Shown here piece after piece: positions 46,249-54,744 of a DNA stretch of 64,000 bases. Made by a program: the position numbers and the translations under genes. Source of the DNA: Streptomyces coeruleorubidus (GTDB lineage Bacteria; Actinomycetota; Actinomycetes; Streptomycetales; Streptomycetaceae); the NCBI RefSeq assembly GCF_028885415.1, contig NZ_CP118527.1:372001-436000 (forward strand), written 5' to 3'. The stretch's first letter is position 1; each line of letters begins with the position of its first letter. A model generated the notes under the pieces. It worked only from the letters and a program-made list of their open reading frames with translations, had not been told where the DNA came from and made no database searches.

Positions 46249-46950
46249 TCACGCAGGCGGCATGGACTCAGACATGCCGGGACGCGGGCTCCCCCGGATC
46301 TCCCGTCTCGGCCCCAGCCCCATGGGGAAATGGGCAGCCAGTTCCTGGCGGAACGCGTCGGTGTCGCCGCCCAGGGCAACGGCGGCAACCTCTCGTGCTC
46401 GACGACCAGCTGCTGCGGGTCGTCGCTGTAGGTGCGGTGGTCGACGCTGAGGTGGAGGCGCAGCTTGGTCTCCCAACCGTTCCAGAGACTCTGCAGGACG
46501 CCGTGCCCGAGAGATCGTAGAAGAGCCTGTGGAATCGAAGGTGCGCGTCGATGCTGGCCGGGATGTCGTCCTTCTCCATCGCCCGGCGGAGATCCTCGAC
46601 GGTCTGCAGCAACTGGGGCCGCTCAGGACGCGCAGCGCTTCGGCCGAGAGCTCAGCGGCGTACGGCTCGACACGCAGCCGGACCGAGTCGATCTCGGCGA
46701 CCTCCCGAGCGCTCACCTCCACGACGAACGCCCCACGGTAGGGGATCTTCACGACGAGGCCTTCCTCCTCCAGCTTGGTCAGCGCCTCGCGCAGCGGGGA
46801 CCGGCTGATGCCGAGATCCGCGGCGATGTGCGCCTCGCGCAGCTGGCCACCAGGAGGCACGGTCCCATCGAGGATGGCGGCTCGCAGTGTGCGGTAAACG
46901 CCTTCAGGCGTCGTCGTCCGCTGCTCCTGCCACTCGAACTTGTGGTCCAC
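46249..46950 (-). CDS. GntR-family regulator (FadR/VanR-type FCD domain), about three frameshifts
   Basis: The corrected length is about 233 residues. The winged-helix domain is TPEGVYRTLRAAILDGTVPP then LREAHIAADLGISRSPLREA and LTKLEEEGLVVKIPYRGAFV. The FCD ligand domain is split over other frames: LQTVEDLRRAMEKDDIPASI and DAHLRFHRLFYDLSGT, then LQSLWNGWETKLRLHLSVDH, and HERLAAVALGGDTDAFRQEL. Shifts lie near 46619, 46510 and 46393. The GTG at 46950 follows GGGAGG. It sits between the two divergent arms of the amine cluster. Four copies of one palindrome, including one before this gene, are its probable binding sites. Confidence 0.8.
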   Translation of the reverse strand: MDHKFEWQEQRTTTPEGVYRTLRAAILDGTVPPGGQLREAHIAADLGISRSPLREALTKLEEEGLVVKIPYRGAFVVEVSAREVAEIDSVRLRVEPYAAELSAEALRVLSGPSCCRPSRISAGRWRRTTSRPASTRTFDSTGSSTISRARRPAESLERLGDQAAPPPQRRPPHLQRRPAAAGRRAREVAAVALGGDTDAFRQELAAHFPMGLGPRREIRGSPRPGMSESMPPA

Positions 46951-46983
46951 CCCGTGGCCCTCCCTCAGTGATTGCCGACCGCT

Positions 46984-47000
46984 TGGTCGTTTGTCGACTA
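46984..47000. promoter_or_regulatory. GntR-type operator 2 (autoregulatory)
   Basis: TGGTCGTTTGTCGACTA matches the operator consensus and lies 34 bases before the GntR start codon. Confidence 0.7.
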
Positions 47001-47125
47001 TACCTCCGCCGGTCACATCGACGTCATCGAGTTGGCTGCGCCGGTGGATCACCTCATGCGCACAGAAGGGGGTCGGCCGCCCTGCCCAAGGCGCGCCTCT
47101 AGCACTGTTGACAGCTCAGCATATT

Positions 47126-47142
47126 TGGTCGACAATCGACCA
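47126..47142. promoter_or_regulatory. GntR-type operator 3
   Basis: TGGTCGACAATCGACCA, a 17-base palindrome with a 3-base centre, lies about 64 bases before the HAD start. Confidence 0.8.
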
Positions 47143-47149
47143 GGACGGA

Positions 47150-47166
47150 TGGTCGACAATCGACCA
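47150..47166. promoter_or_regulatory. GntR-type operator 4
   Basis: An exact second copy of TGGTCGACAATCGACCA, centre to centre 24 bases from operator 3. Confidence 0.8.
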
Positions 47167-47205
47167 CAGCGTCAGACTGCTCCACTTAAACACACAGGAG
47201 GACCA

Positions 47206-47885
47206 GTGGCATTCGACATCAAGCCCAAGTTCGCGACGTTCGACATGAACGGAACACTGATCAAGTTCAGCATCAACGACACTATGCGCGAGATCCTGGG
47301 CGACCGGCTGCCGGCCGAGGTCGCCGATGAGTACCTGCGGATTGCAAGGCGTACCGGATCGACGAGTGCACGGGCTCGTACCAGCCGTTCCACCAGGTCG
47401 TCGCGCGCTCCATGGAGCGCGCCTCGCGCAGCGTCGGTATCGAGTACCGCGAGGACGAGGCGCGGGCGGTATACGAGCGCATCCCCACCTGGGGCCCGTA
47501 CCCCGGTGTCACCGAGGCACTGAACCGCCTGGCCGAGGAAGTCCCGCTGGTCATCATCACCAACAGCGACACCGCCCATGCCGTGCGCCTCGCGGAGAAC
47601 CTCAAGGCCCCGTTCGAGGTCGTCATCAGCGCCGAGGAGATGGGCGTCTACAAGCCGCGACTCCGCGCCTTCGAGTACATGTTTGACAAGCTCAGCGTGA
47701 CACCCGACGAGATCGTCCACGTCTCCGCGAGCCCGATGTACGACCACCGCTCCGCGGCCATCATGGGCATCGAGAACAAGGTGTACGTCGACCGCGGCTT
47801 CGAGCACGATGAGCAATGGCTCGGCTACGAGCGGATCACCGACATCGCCGATCTCCCGGTCCTCTTCGGCCTGCCGCGCCCCTGA
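47206..47885 (+). CDS. HAD-superfamily hydrolase (haloacid-dehalogenase type II-like), one frameshift
   Basis: The corrected length is about 226 residues. Motif I is FATFDMNGTLIKF, where the second acidic position is Asn, so classic phosphatase chemistry is uncertain. Motif II is PLVIITNSDTAHAVRLAENL, and the motif III Lys with IV is in EEMGVYKPRLRAFEYMFDKL and HVSASPMYDHRSAAIMGIEN. One base is missing near 47349. The GTG at 47206 has AGGAGG. It opens the rightward operon right after the double GntR operator and precedes ridA and two FAD oxidases, so it probably acts on a haloacid-like or phosphorylated intermediate; this is inferred. Confidence 0.83.
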
Positions 47886-47958
47886 CGCCCGAGCGGAGAA
47901 CTGGAGAACTCGAGAACAGGAGAACTGAGAAAATGGTCCACAGCAAGGCGGTGGCGGC

Positions 47959-48444
47959 ATGAGTCTGCCCCTGCCTCAGACCGTCAAGGGCGACTCGGCT
48001 TCGGAAAGGCTCCAGAACATCGGACTGGAGCTGCCCGACCTTCCCGGCAACGCATACTTCGTGCACCACCGGGCGGTGGACTCCAGCATCCACATTTCCG
48101 GCCAACTCCCTTACCAGGACGGTAAGTTGCTGGGTCAGGGCGTTGTCGGCCGGAACGTGGAGCTGGAGACCGCGAAGGAGCTCGCGCGCCATGCCGTGCT
48201 GAACTGCCTCGCAGCCGCCGTTCAGGCGGTGGGCGATCTGGACCGGGTCCGGATCGTGCAGATGCTGGTCTTCGTGGCCAGTACGCCGGACTTCGGTGAG
48301 CAGTCGCAGGTCGCCAACGCGGCCAGTGAACTGCTCATCGAGGTACTGGGCGAGAACGGACGGCACGCCCGCACCGCGATCGGTGTCGCCGGGCTGCCGC
48401 TCAACAGTCCGGTCGAGATCCAGATGATCTGCACCGCGGTGTAG
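47959..48444 (+). CDS. ridA: RidA-family imine/enamine deaminase (copy 2, intact)
   Basis: The protein has 161 residues. MSLPLPQTVKGDSASERLQN opens the longer RidA subgroup. FVHHRAVDSSIHISGQLPYQ and GVVGRNVELETAKELARHAV follow, and NGRHARTAIGVAGLPLNSPV holds the catalytic Arg. It should clear imines made by the two FAD oxidases that follow. It is a paralogue of the damaged copy at 44333, with 204 bases almost the same, so it may have acted as donor or acceptor of gene conversion. Confidence 0.92.
   Translation: MSLPLPQTVKGDSASERLQNIGLELPDLPGNAYFVHHRAVDSSIHISGQLPYQDGKLLGQGVVGRNVELETAKELARHAVLNCLAAAVQAVGDLDRVRIVQMLVFVASTPDFGEQSQVANAASELLIEVLGENGRHARTAIGVAGLPLNSPVEIQMICTAV
48223..48426 (+). repeat. 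Inverted repeat, right arm (204 bp, ridA copy 2)
   Basis: Mirror of 44351-44554 with one mismatch. The arms enclose 3.7 kb carrying gntR and the HAD gene, so recombination between them would invert that segment. Confidence 0.9.
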
Positions 48445-48590
48445 CGGCGCGTACCGAAGCGCCGATGGTGCCGGTCGACATGATGCGGGAACCATCGGCC
48501 GTGTGCAGGACTTCGGCGCCGAGCACAGTTTCGACTCCAAGCCATACGTCACAACGCACATATCAAGGCCTCCCTCCAGCGCAGGTCAGC

Positions 48591-48632
48591 GGCCCCGAGG
48601 CCCCATCCGCGGGCGTGGGGGGCCTCGGGGCC
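48591..48632 (+). terminator. Strong hairpin after ridA copy 2
   Basis: GGCCCCGAGGCCCC and GGGGCCTCGGGGCC form a 14-base-pair perfect stem with a 14-base loop. It could terminate the HAD-ridA transcript or attenuate it before the FAD oxidase genes. Confidence 0.65.
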
Positions 48633-48644
48633 GGCGCCGGCACC

Positions 48645-48761
48645 CGCTCAGGCACCTCGCCACTCCCCCGAGGAGGTCGCCGCCGCCGTCTTCTTCCGTC
48701 GTCGTCTGAGTCCTCGTACATCACCGGGGCAACCCGCCCCGTCGACGGCGGCCACACCGCC
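48645..48761 (+). pseudogene. SDR C-terminal remnant
   Basis: The pieces LRHLATP, EEVAAAVFF and, in another frame, SSYITGATRPVDGGHTA are the last 40 residues of a short-chain dehydrogenase (the ESSYITGxxxxVDGG ending). The rest is missing, and the region 48445-48644 in front contains only unassignable frames. Confidence 0.65.
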
Positions 48762-48809
48762 TTCCAGCACCGGCCCACACGGTTCCCAGACACAGAAGAA
48801 GGACACGAC

Positions 48810-50213
48810 ATGAACGCGCTTGCGGCACCACCCCGAAACGGAGAGCTCGGCTTCTGGGTGGCCCAACTGGCCGACAAGAAGCCCTCGTTCCCCCGTTTCA
48901 CCGGCCAGGACTCCGTCGACGTGGCCATTGTCGGCGGCGGCTACACCGGCCTGTGGGCGGCCTACTTTGCCAAGAAGCTCGAACCGTCGCTCTCCGTCGC
49001 CGTCTTCGAGGCCGAGCAGGTGGGCTACGGCGCGTCGGGGCGCAATGGTGGCTGGCTCTCGGCCATGCCGCCGGGAAACCGTGCCACCTTCGCCCGCGCC
49101 GGCGGAGGGCTGGAGGCGAGCCGGGCGCTGCAGCAGGAGTTCGTCGCCGGCGTCGACGCGGTCCTGGACATCCTTGAGGCCGAGGGGATCGATGCCGATC
49201 AGCACAAGGGCGGAGCGCTCGTCGCCGCCCACACGCGGGCGGGGCTGGGCCGGCTTGTCACCCGGCGTGATGCCGAACTGAAGTACGGGCTGACCGACGA
49301 CGAAGTCCACCTGCTCGACCGGGACGAGTTCCAGTCCCGGATCAACATCTCCACCGTCCACGGCGGACTCTTCTACAAGCACTGCGCGCGGATCCACCCC
49401 GCGAAACTCGTCTACGGCCTCGCCGACACCCTGACCTCCATGGGCGTCAGGATCTACGAGAGCAGCCGCGTGGACCGTGTCGAGGGCAAGACCCTCACCC
49501 TGGCCGACGGGCGTGTCACCGCGGCGAAGACGTTCATCTGCACCGAAGGCTATTCGGGACAGCTGCTGGGCCGCCGGAGCCTGATCCCGGTCAATTCCTC
49601 GATGATCGTGACCAAGCCCCTGCCGGAGGAGGCGTGGCAGCAGATCGGCTGGGACGGGCCCCAGTGCCTCAACGACTCCGCTCACACGTTCATCTACTCC
49701 CAGCGGACGTCGGACGGCCGTATCGCCATGGGGGGCCGTGGTGTCCCCTACCGCTTCGGGTCCGGCACGGGGGGAGCCGGTGCGACCGCCCAGTCCACCA
49801 TCGACCTGATCTCGCACAAGCTCAGTACCTTCTTCCCGGGCATCCCCTTCGAGGTGGATCACGCCTGGTCGGGAGTCCTGGGCGTCACGCGCGACTGGAA
49901 CGGCGGCGTGCACTGGGACCCGGCATCCGGGATCGGATCGTCCACCGGCTACGCGGGACACGGTGTCACGGCGGCCTATGTCGGCGGCAGGACTCTCATG
50001 GAGCTCGCCTTCGAGAAGGAAACCGAACGGACCACGCTTCCCTGGGTGGGCTACCGGGCGCCGAAGTGGGAACCGGAGCCCATCCGCTGGCTGGGTGTTC
50101 ATGCCATGTACCGGCTCTTCGGTATCGCGGACCAGTGGGAAGAGCGCAGGGGCTCCAGCAAGACCTCACTCCTGGCCCGATTCGGCAGCCGCCTCGCCGG
50201 ACTTCACGAGTAG
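48810..50213 (+). CDS. FAD-dependent amine oxidase (DadA/PuuB/OrdL type)
   Basis: The protein has 467 residues with an intact frame. The dinucleotide fold is DVAIVGGGYTGLWAAYFAKK with VAVFEAEQVGYGASGRNGGW, the latter typical of gamma-glutamylputrescine-oxidase-like DAO-family proteins. Substrate-side motifs include GGLFYKHCARIHPAKLVYGL and GRIAMGGRGVPYRFGSGTGG. DHAWSGVLGVTRDWNGGVHW and SSTGYAGHGVTAAYVGGRTL close the FAD site. It oxidises a C-N bond to an imine, releasing H2O2 or passing electrons on; RidA copy 2 upstream would hydrolyse the imine. AGAAGG precedes the ATG. It forms a pair with the next gene. Confidence 0.9.
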   Translation: MNALAAPPRNGELGFWVAQLADKKPSFPRFTGQDSVDVAIVGGGYTGLWAAYFAKKLEPSLSVAVFEAEQVGYGASGRNGGWLSAMPPGNRATFARAGGGLEASRALQQEFVAGVDAVLDILEAEGIDADQHKGGALVAAHTRAGLGRLVTRRDAELKYGLTDDEVHLLDRDEFQSRINISTVHGGLFYKHCARIHPAKLVYGLADTLTSMGVRIYESSRVDRVEGKTLTLADGRVTAAKTFICTEGYSGQLLGRRSLIPVNSSMIVTKPLPEEAWQQIGWDGPQCLNDSAHTFIYSQRTSDGRIAMGGRGVPYRFGSGTGGAGATAQSTIDLISHKLSTFFPGIPFEVDHAWSGVLGVTRDWNGGVHWDPASGIGSSTGYAGHGVTAAYVGGRTLMELAFEKETERTTLPWVGYRAPKWEPEPIRWLGVHAMYRLFGIADQWEERRGSSKTSLLARFGSRLAGLHE

Positions 50214-50233
50214 ACGAAAAGGAAACTGCTCTC

Positions 50234-51380
50234 ATGGACGCAACACTCGCCGTCATCGGCCTGGGCAGCATCGGGAGCATGGCCCTGTGGCAGGCCTCCC
50301 GGCTGACCGACTCGGTGGTGGGCTTCGAGGCAGCCACCCCTGCCCACGGCCGCAGTGCCGTGGGCGGGGACACCCGCCTGTTCCGCATGATCTACCTCGG
50401 CAGGCCCGAGTACTACCCCATCGTCGAACGCTCCCGCAGCCTCTGGGCCGAGCTCGAAGCCGAAACCGGGCAGCAGGACATCCTCACGCCTACGGGGCCC
50501 TGTCCATCGGGACAGCGAACGGCATCTACATCAACAGCCTCCTCGAGGCAACGCGCATCACCGGAGCCGAGCACTACGTCCTCAGCCGGGAGGAGTTGGC
50601 CGAACGCTACCCGCAACACAATCTCCGCCCCGACGACTGCGCCGTCTACGACCCCCACGGCGGCATTCTGCGCACCGACCGCGCCGTCAGCGCTGCCGTC
50701 GCGGCGGCCCAGGCAGGCGGCGCCACCGTCCTGCAGAACACACCCGTGGACAGCATCACCGAAACCGACCACGGCGTGGTCGTCACCTCGGGCGACAGAA
50801 CCTGGACGTTCGAGAAGGTCATCGTCGCCTCGGGCGGCTGGTCCCGAAGGCTCATGCCCGACCACCTCAAGGCCGTCACGGAAACCCATCGGATCGTCCT
50901 GACCTGGTTCATCGCCCAGGACGGTACGCAGTTCTCGCCGGAGAACTTCCCCGCCTTCAGCCGGTGGTACGAGGATCGCTCCATGTACGGCGCACCCGCC
51001 GTCGACGGCGTGACGGTCAAGGCATCGGTGGACGGACCGCTGGCCGGGCGCGCAAGGGCAACCCCGACCCGGACGCCGTTCCCAGGGAACTCACCCGGGA
51101 AGAAACCGAAAAGGTCACCGAGATCGTCACCGAGTTCTTCCCCGGCCTGATCCCCACCATCGCGCGCTCCGACGCCTTCCCCGACCTCTTTACCGAGGAC
51201 AGGCATCCCCTCGTAGGCTGGCTGAACGAGAACAGCAGGATCTACTGCGCCACCGGATTCTCCGGAAAGGGCTTCAAAATGGCCACCGGCTACGGCCACA
51301 TCGCCGCACACGAGGCGCTCGGCAAACAGACCATCGAAGGCCTGGACTTCGTGCGTCCGGACCGGTTCAGGACCAGGTAG
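50234..51380 (+). CDS. FAD-dependent N-methyl amino-acid oxidase (SolA/sarcosine-oxidase type), two frameshifts
   Basis: The corrected length is about 382 residues, normal for monomeric sarcosine/N-methyltryptophan oxidases. The N-terminus is ATLAVIGLGSIGSMALWQAS then PAHGRSAVGGDTRLFRMIYL. After a shift near 50490, YGALSIGTANGIYINSLLEA and FEKVIVASGGWSRRLMPDHL. After a second near 51050, EDRHPLVGWLNENSRIYCAT and GFSGKGFKMATGYGHIAAHE. A Cys just before the GFSGKGFKM loop may carry the covalent flavin seen in this family. It starts 20 bases after the previous oxidase, and both probably act in succession on one substrate. Confidence 0.83.
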
Positions 51381-51439
51381 CCGCCCACTCCGGCCGCCTC
51401 GGCGCAGTGGCCTCGGTATCGCCATTCGGCTGACGGTTA

Positions 51440-52411
51440 TTGCGGGACTCATCTCTTGATGTCCCGCAACGATGCCGAGAACCAGCCGTATGCCGAGCGC
51501 GCCCCCTGGGCCGTCCTCGCCCCGGCCGCCGTCCTGGGCCCCGCTCGCGGCGCTCGAAGACATATACGAAGCGTCTACTCAACGACGGCGGCATCTCCCC
51601 GAATCTCGCAGTGGCCACGTCCACTCGTGCACCTGGTTTCCGCGTGCGCGGCAGATTCCGCGACTCTCCGTACTCCTACCAGTTCACCGTCGATGAAGTC
51701 CCACCGTACCTTCCTCTCGACTGGTTCTCGGACCACTTCACCGACCTCAGAACGCAACTCCCCGATGCCACGTACCGCGACGACCGTCTTCTCCGCCGCG
51801 GAGCGTCGCTCCTCCTCGCCGAACTGGTCACCGGGCTCACGTGGCCGGAGTGCGCGGAAGCGTTGGACGTCGGCAACGGCGTGGGGAGATACACGCTCAA
51901 CGCACTGGGCCGCCGACTCACCGAGAACCGACTGGGGCCGGCCTTCACCCGAGCCGTCGATCAAGTCGCCGAGCGACTCGTCGCCTCGGCCCATCGGACC
52001 AACTATGCCAACCGACGCCGCAGAATGGCACGTTGGAGCATGGGCGACACCCACTGGTCCCGCGTCTTCGAAGAGCTGCCTGGGCTCGCGCGCATGCGTG
52101 CCACGGCAGATCACCGCATCGCCTCGATCATCGTGTGGAGCGACGTCACACGGGCCGAACACCCGCGATGCCCCATCGTCAGGAAGGAGCGCGGCAGAGG
52201 AAACGCCCGACTGCTCACCTTTCGCACCAGCGCACTCCACGAAGCCGACGTCGGCCGCGGCGAACGATTCCGCCTGCGCCAACGCCTCAGCCTCTACGCG
52301 ACGCAACTCGCGGCAGCCTGCGACCAGAATGTGCCCCTGTGCGTCTCCGTACGCGCGATCGTCGCGGAAGAGACCCGTACTCGCCTCACGGCCCAGTTGC
52401 GCTGGCCCTGA
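51440..52411 (+). CDS. Uncharacterised protein resembling the C-terminal half of Streptomyces TniQ-like proteins
   Basis: The frame is open for 323 codons. The first 75 residues are Arg/Pro-rich and probably not native. From residue about 85 the sequence looks real: DEVPPYLPLDWFSDHFTDLR, LLRRGASLLLAELVTGLTWP, ECAEALDVGNGVGRYTLNAL, with a helix-turn-helix-like centre, then RRRRMARWSMGDTHWSRVF. This layout (YLP-W-x-x-HF, then an RR-A helix and a small HTH) recurs in the rear part of large TniQ-domain proteins of Streptomyces. No Cys cluster is present. It may be a 5'-truncated relative or an independent DNA-binding protein. The true start is uncertain. Confidence 0.55.
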   Translation: MRDSSLDVPQRCREPAVCRARPLGRPRPGRRPGPRSRRSKTYTKRLLNDGGISPNLAVATSTRAPGFRVRGRFRDSPYSYQFTVDEVPPYLPLDWFSDHFTDLRTQLPDATYRDDRLLRRGASLLLAELVTGLTWPECAEALDVGNGVGRYTLNALGRRLTENRLGPAFTRAVDQVAERLVASAHRTNYANRRRRMARWSMGDTHWSRVFEELPGLARMRATADHRIASIIVWSDVTRAEHPRCPIVRKERGRGNARLLTFRTSALHEADVGRGERFRLRQRLSLYATQLAAACDQNVPLCVSVRAIVAEETRTRLTAQLRWP

Positions 52412-52535
52412 GGAATTAGCAGGTCAGCGGGTCTAGGACGCCAACATGCCAAGCCCATCGCACGTCAGGCCAAGCGCTCCGTTCAGTGCCAGCTATCCCT
52501 CTTTTGTGCCAACTAAAAATCCTCGTCACAATCGG

Positions 52536-53714
52536 TCAGCGCCGGACCCGCTCCATCCCCAGCCCGATCCAGGAGATGATCTCCCGCTGGATCTCGTTGT
52601 TGCCGCCGCCGAAGGTGAAGATGACCGCCGAACGGTAGCCGCGTTCCAGCTCGCCGTGCAGGACCGCGCCCGCCGAGCCCTCCTTCAGAGTGCCGGGGGC
52701 GGCGACGACCTCCATGAGCCAGGCGTAGGCGTCGCGCCGGGCCTCGGAGCCGTACACCTTGACGGCGGAGGCGTCCTGCGGGGTGAGGGTGCCGTCCTGG
52801 ACGGCACCGACCATCCGCCAGTTGAGCAACTTCAGCGCTTCCAGGCGGGCGTGGGTCCGGGCCAGGAGGCGGCGGACCCAGGGCAGGTCGGCGACGCGGC
52901 GGCCGTCGGCGAGCTTGGTCTCCATCGCCCAGCGCTGCACGTCGTGCAGGGCGCGGATCGCCATGGTGCCGTGGGCGGCCAGCGTCACGCGTTCGTGGTT
53001 GAGCTGGTTGGTGATCAGCCGCCAGCCCTGGTTCTCGGCGCCGACCCGGTGGGAGACGGGGACGCGGACGTTCTCGTAGTAGCTGGCCGTGGTGTCGTGC
53101 GAGGCGAGGGTGTTGATGAGGGTGCAGGAGTAGCCGGGGTCGGTGGTCGGCACCAGGAGCATGGTGATGCCCTTGTGCGGCGGGGCGGCGGGATCCGTAC
53201 GGACCGCCAGCCACACCCAGTCCGCCGTGTCGCCGTTGGTCGTCCAGATCTTCTGGCCGTTGACGACGTACTCGTCGCCGTCCCGGACCGCACGGGTCCG
53301 CAGTGCGGCGAGGTCGGTGCCCGCGCCGGGCTCGCTGTAGCCGATGGCGAGGTCGATCTCGCCGGAGAGGATCCTCGGCAGGAAGTACGCCTTCTGCTCG
53401 TCGGTGCCGTACTGCATGATCGTCGGGCCGACGGTGTTCAGCGCCATGAGCGGCAGCGGGACGCCGGCCTGGGCGGCCTCGTCGAAGAAGATGAACTGCT
53501 CCATCGCGCTCAGGCCGCGCCCGCCGTACTCCTTCGGCCAGCCGACGCCGAGCCAGCCGTCCGCGCCGAGCCGCCGGATGGTCTCGCGGTAGAACCGCTT
53601 CCGGGTGGCCGGGTCGCCGTGCCGGGCGTACGCGTGGTCCGGGACCAGTTCGGCGAAGTAGGCGCGCAGTTCGGTGCGCAGCCGCTGCTGCTCGGGCGTG
53701 TATTCGAGGTGCAC
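52536..53714 (-). CDS. Acyl-CoA dehydrogenase
   Basis: The protein has 392 residues with an intact frame. LEYTPEQQRLRTELRAYFAE opens the N-terminal helical domain, IGYSEPGAGTDLAALRTRAV is the FAD/substrate signature, GQKIWTTNGDTADWVWLAVR and NQGWRLITNQLNHERVTLAA follow, and the C-terminal signature is IFTFGGGNNEIQREIISWIG. The usual catalytic Glu position near the C-terminus is occupied within GGGNNEIQ. The GTG at 53714 follows GGAGG at good spacing, while the frame continues 13 codons upstream. This subgroup (FadE-like with long N-terminal LRTELRAYF) is common in steroid and branched-chain catabolism. It stands alone here. Confidence 0.92.
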   Translation of the reverse strand: MHLEYTPEQQRLRTELRAYFAELVPDHAYARHGDPATRKRFYRETIRRLGADGWLGVGWPKEYGGRGLSAMEQFIFFDEAAQAGVPLPLMALNTVGPTIMQYGTDEQKAYFLPRILSGEIDLAIGYSEPGAGTDLAALRTRAVRDGDEYVVNGQKIWTTNGDTADWVWLAVRTDPAAPPHKGITMLLVPTTDPGYSCTLINTLASHDTTASYYENVRVPVSHRVGAENQGWRLITNQLNHERVTLAAHGTMAIRALHDVQRWAMETKLADGRRVADLPWVRRLLARTHARLEALKLLNWRMVGAVQDGTLTPQDASAVKVYGSEARRDAYAWLMEVVAAPGTLKEGSAGAVLHGELERGYRSAVIFTFGGGNNEIQREIISWIGLGMERVRR

Positions 53715-53807
53715 GGCGCCTCCAGGCTCCCAAGGCCGGTCCTGTCGGCGCACACCGTAGAACGTGTTACAGAAATTGGGAATGGCGAGTGACGGGGAAC
53801 GGCCTCC

Positions 53808-54176
53808 TCAGTTCAGCGTGGCGAGGAAGTCCGTGCACGCCCGTGCGCACGCACGGCACGCCGCCGCCGAGTCCTCCGCACCCGGCTGCCGGTCGAAGAC
53901 GTGCGCGGCCTCCAGGCACACGGTGCGGCACCACTCCACCTGGACGCGGATGGTGCTCTCGTCCACCTGGTTCTGCTCGGACAGCACACGGCAGGTCGCG
54001 TCGCAGACCTCCGCGCACATGATGCCCTTGCGTCGTACGAGTTCCTGGTTCTCGGTGCCGTCGGGATCCACGAGGCTCGCGCGCAACGCGCACGCCCGGG
54101 CGCACTCGGTGCACGCCTGGGCACAGGCGAAGCGGTCCTCCAGGAACCGGAACAGCTCCTGCTGGGATGTCGTCAC
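53808..54176 (-). CDS. Cys-rich four-helix-bundle copper-binding protein
   Basis: The protein has 122 residues with 11 Cys at helix-type spacing: DRFACAQACTECARACALRA, KGIMCAEVCDATCRVLSEQN, VEWCRTVCLEAAHVFDR and AACRACARACTDFLATLN. This is the DUF326/Csp pattern, a four-helix bundle whose inward Cys bind Cu(I). No signal peptide, so it is probably a cytosolic copper store. The GTG at 54176 (product begins VTTSQQELFRFLEDR) fits the family; the long open frame upstream is not coding. It is divergent from the ChaB gene. Confidence 0.88.
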   Translation of the reverse strand: MTTSQQELFRFLEDRFACAQACTECARACALRASLVDPDGTENQELVRRKGIMCAEVCDATCRVLSEQNQVDESTIRVQVEWCRTVCLEAAHVFDRQPGAEDSAAACRACARACTDFLATLN

Positions 54177-54302
54177 ACCGCGCGGGTAGCCCCGCCGATG
54201 CCGGTCAAACCCGGTGCTGCCAAGGGTTTCGTACGGTTTTCCGGCCGCCCCGGCCGGGCACTCGGCAGGCCCGGGAACGACGACGCGCGGAGGTGAGTTC
54301 AC

Positions 54303-54707
54303 ATGCCCGGGCGAGAGGAACTTCCGTCGACCCTGGTGCGCTCCGCCGAGGAGGCGCAGCGCACCTGGATCAAGGCGCACGACTCGGCCGTGGAACAGTA
54401 CGGCGAGGGCGAGCGCGCGCACCGGGTGGCCTTCGGGGCGCTGAAGCACACCCACGAGAAGGTCGGCGACCACTGGGAACGCAAGGAGGGCGGCCGCAAG
54501 GCCCCGTCGGACCCGCGGTCGGCCCGGCCCCGGCAGCAGGGCGGCCGCAGCGGCGAGGGCGTCGACGAGCGTGCCTCGAAGGAGCACCTGTACGACCTCG
54601 CGAAGCGGCTGGGCGTCGAGGGGCGCTCGCGCATGTCGAAGGCGGAGCTGCTGGACGCCGTCCGCAAGGAGAACCGGTCGAAGACCCGGTCCGCACGGTC
54701 GGGGTGA
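54303..54707 (+). CDS. ChaB-family protein with C-terminal Rho-N/SAP-like helix pair
   Basis: The protein has 134 residues. The ChaB fold is ELPSTLVRSAEEAQRTWIKA then HDSAVEQYGEGERAHRVAFG and ALKHTHEKVGDHWERKEGG. A charged linker (about 65-90) leads to SKEHLYDLAKRLGVEGRSRM and SKAELLDAVRKENR, a Rho-N-terminal-like nucleic-acid-binding motif. E. coli ChaB is linked to the ChaA cation antiporter, but in Streptomyces these proteins are stress-associated and of unknown role. GGAGG lies before the ATG. Confidence 0.88.
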   Translation: MPGREELPSTLVRSAEEAQRTWIKAHDSAVEQYGEGERAHRVAFGALKHTHEKVGDHWERKEGGRKAPSDPRSARPRQQGGRSGEGVDERASKEHLYDLAKRLGVEGRSRMSKAELLDAVRKENRSKTRSARSG

Positions 54708-54744
54708 GCAGGTTCATGGTGAGGACCAGGGGTACTCGCGTGCC

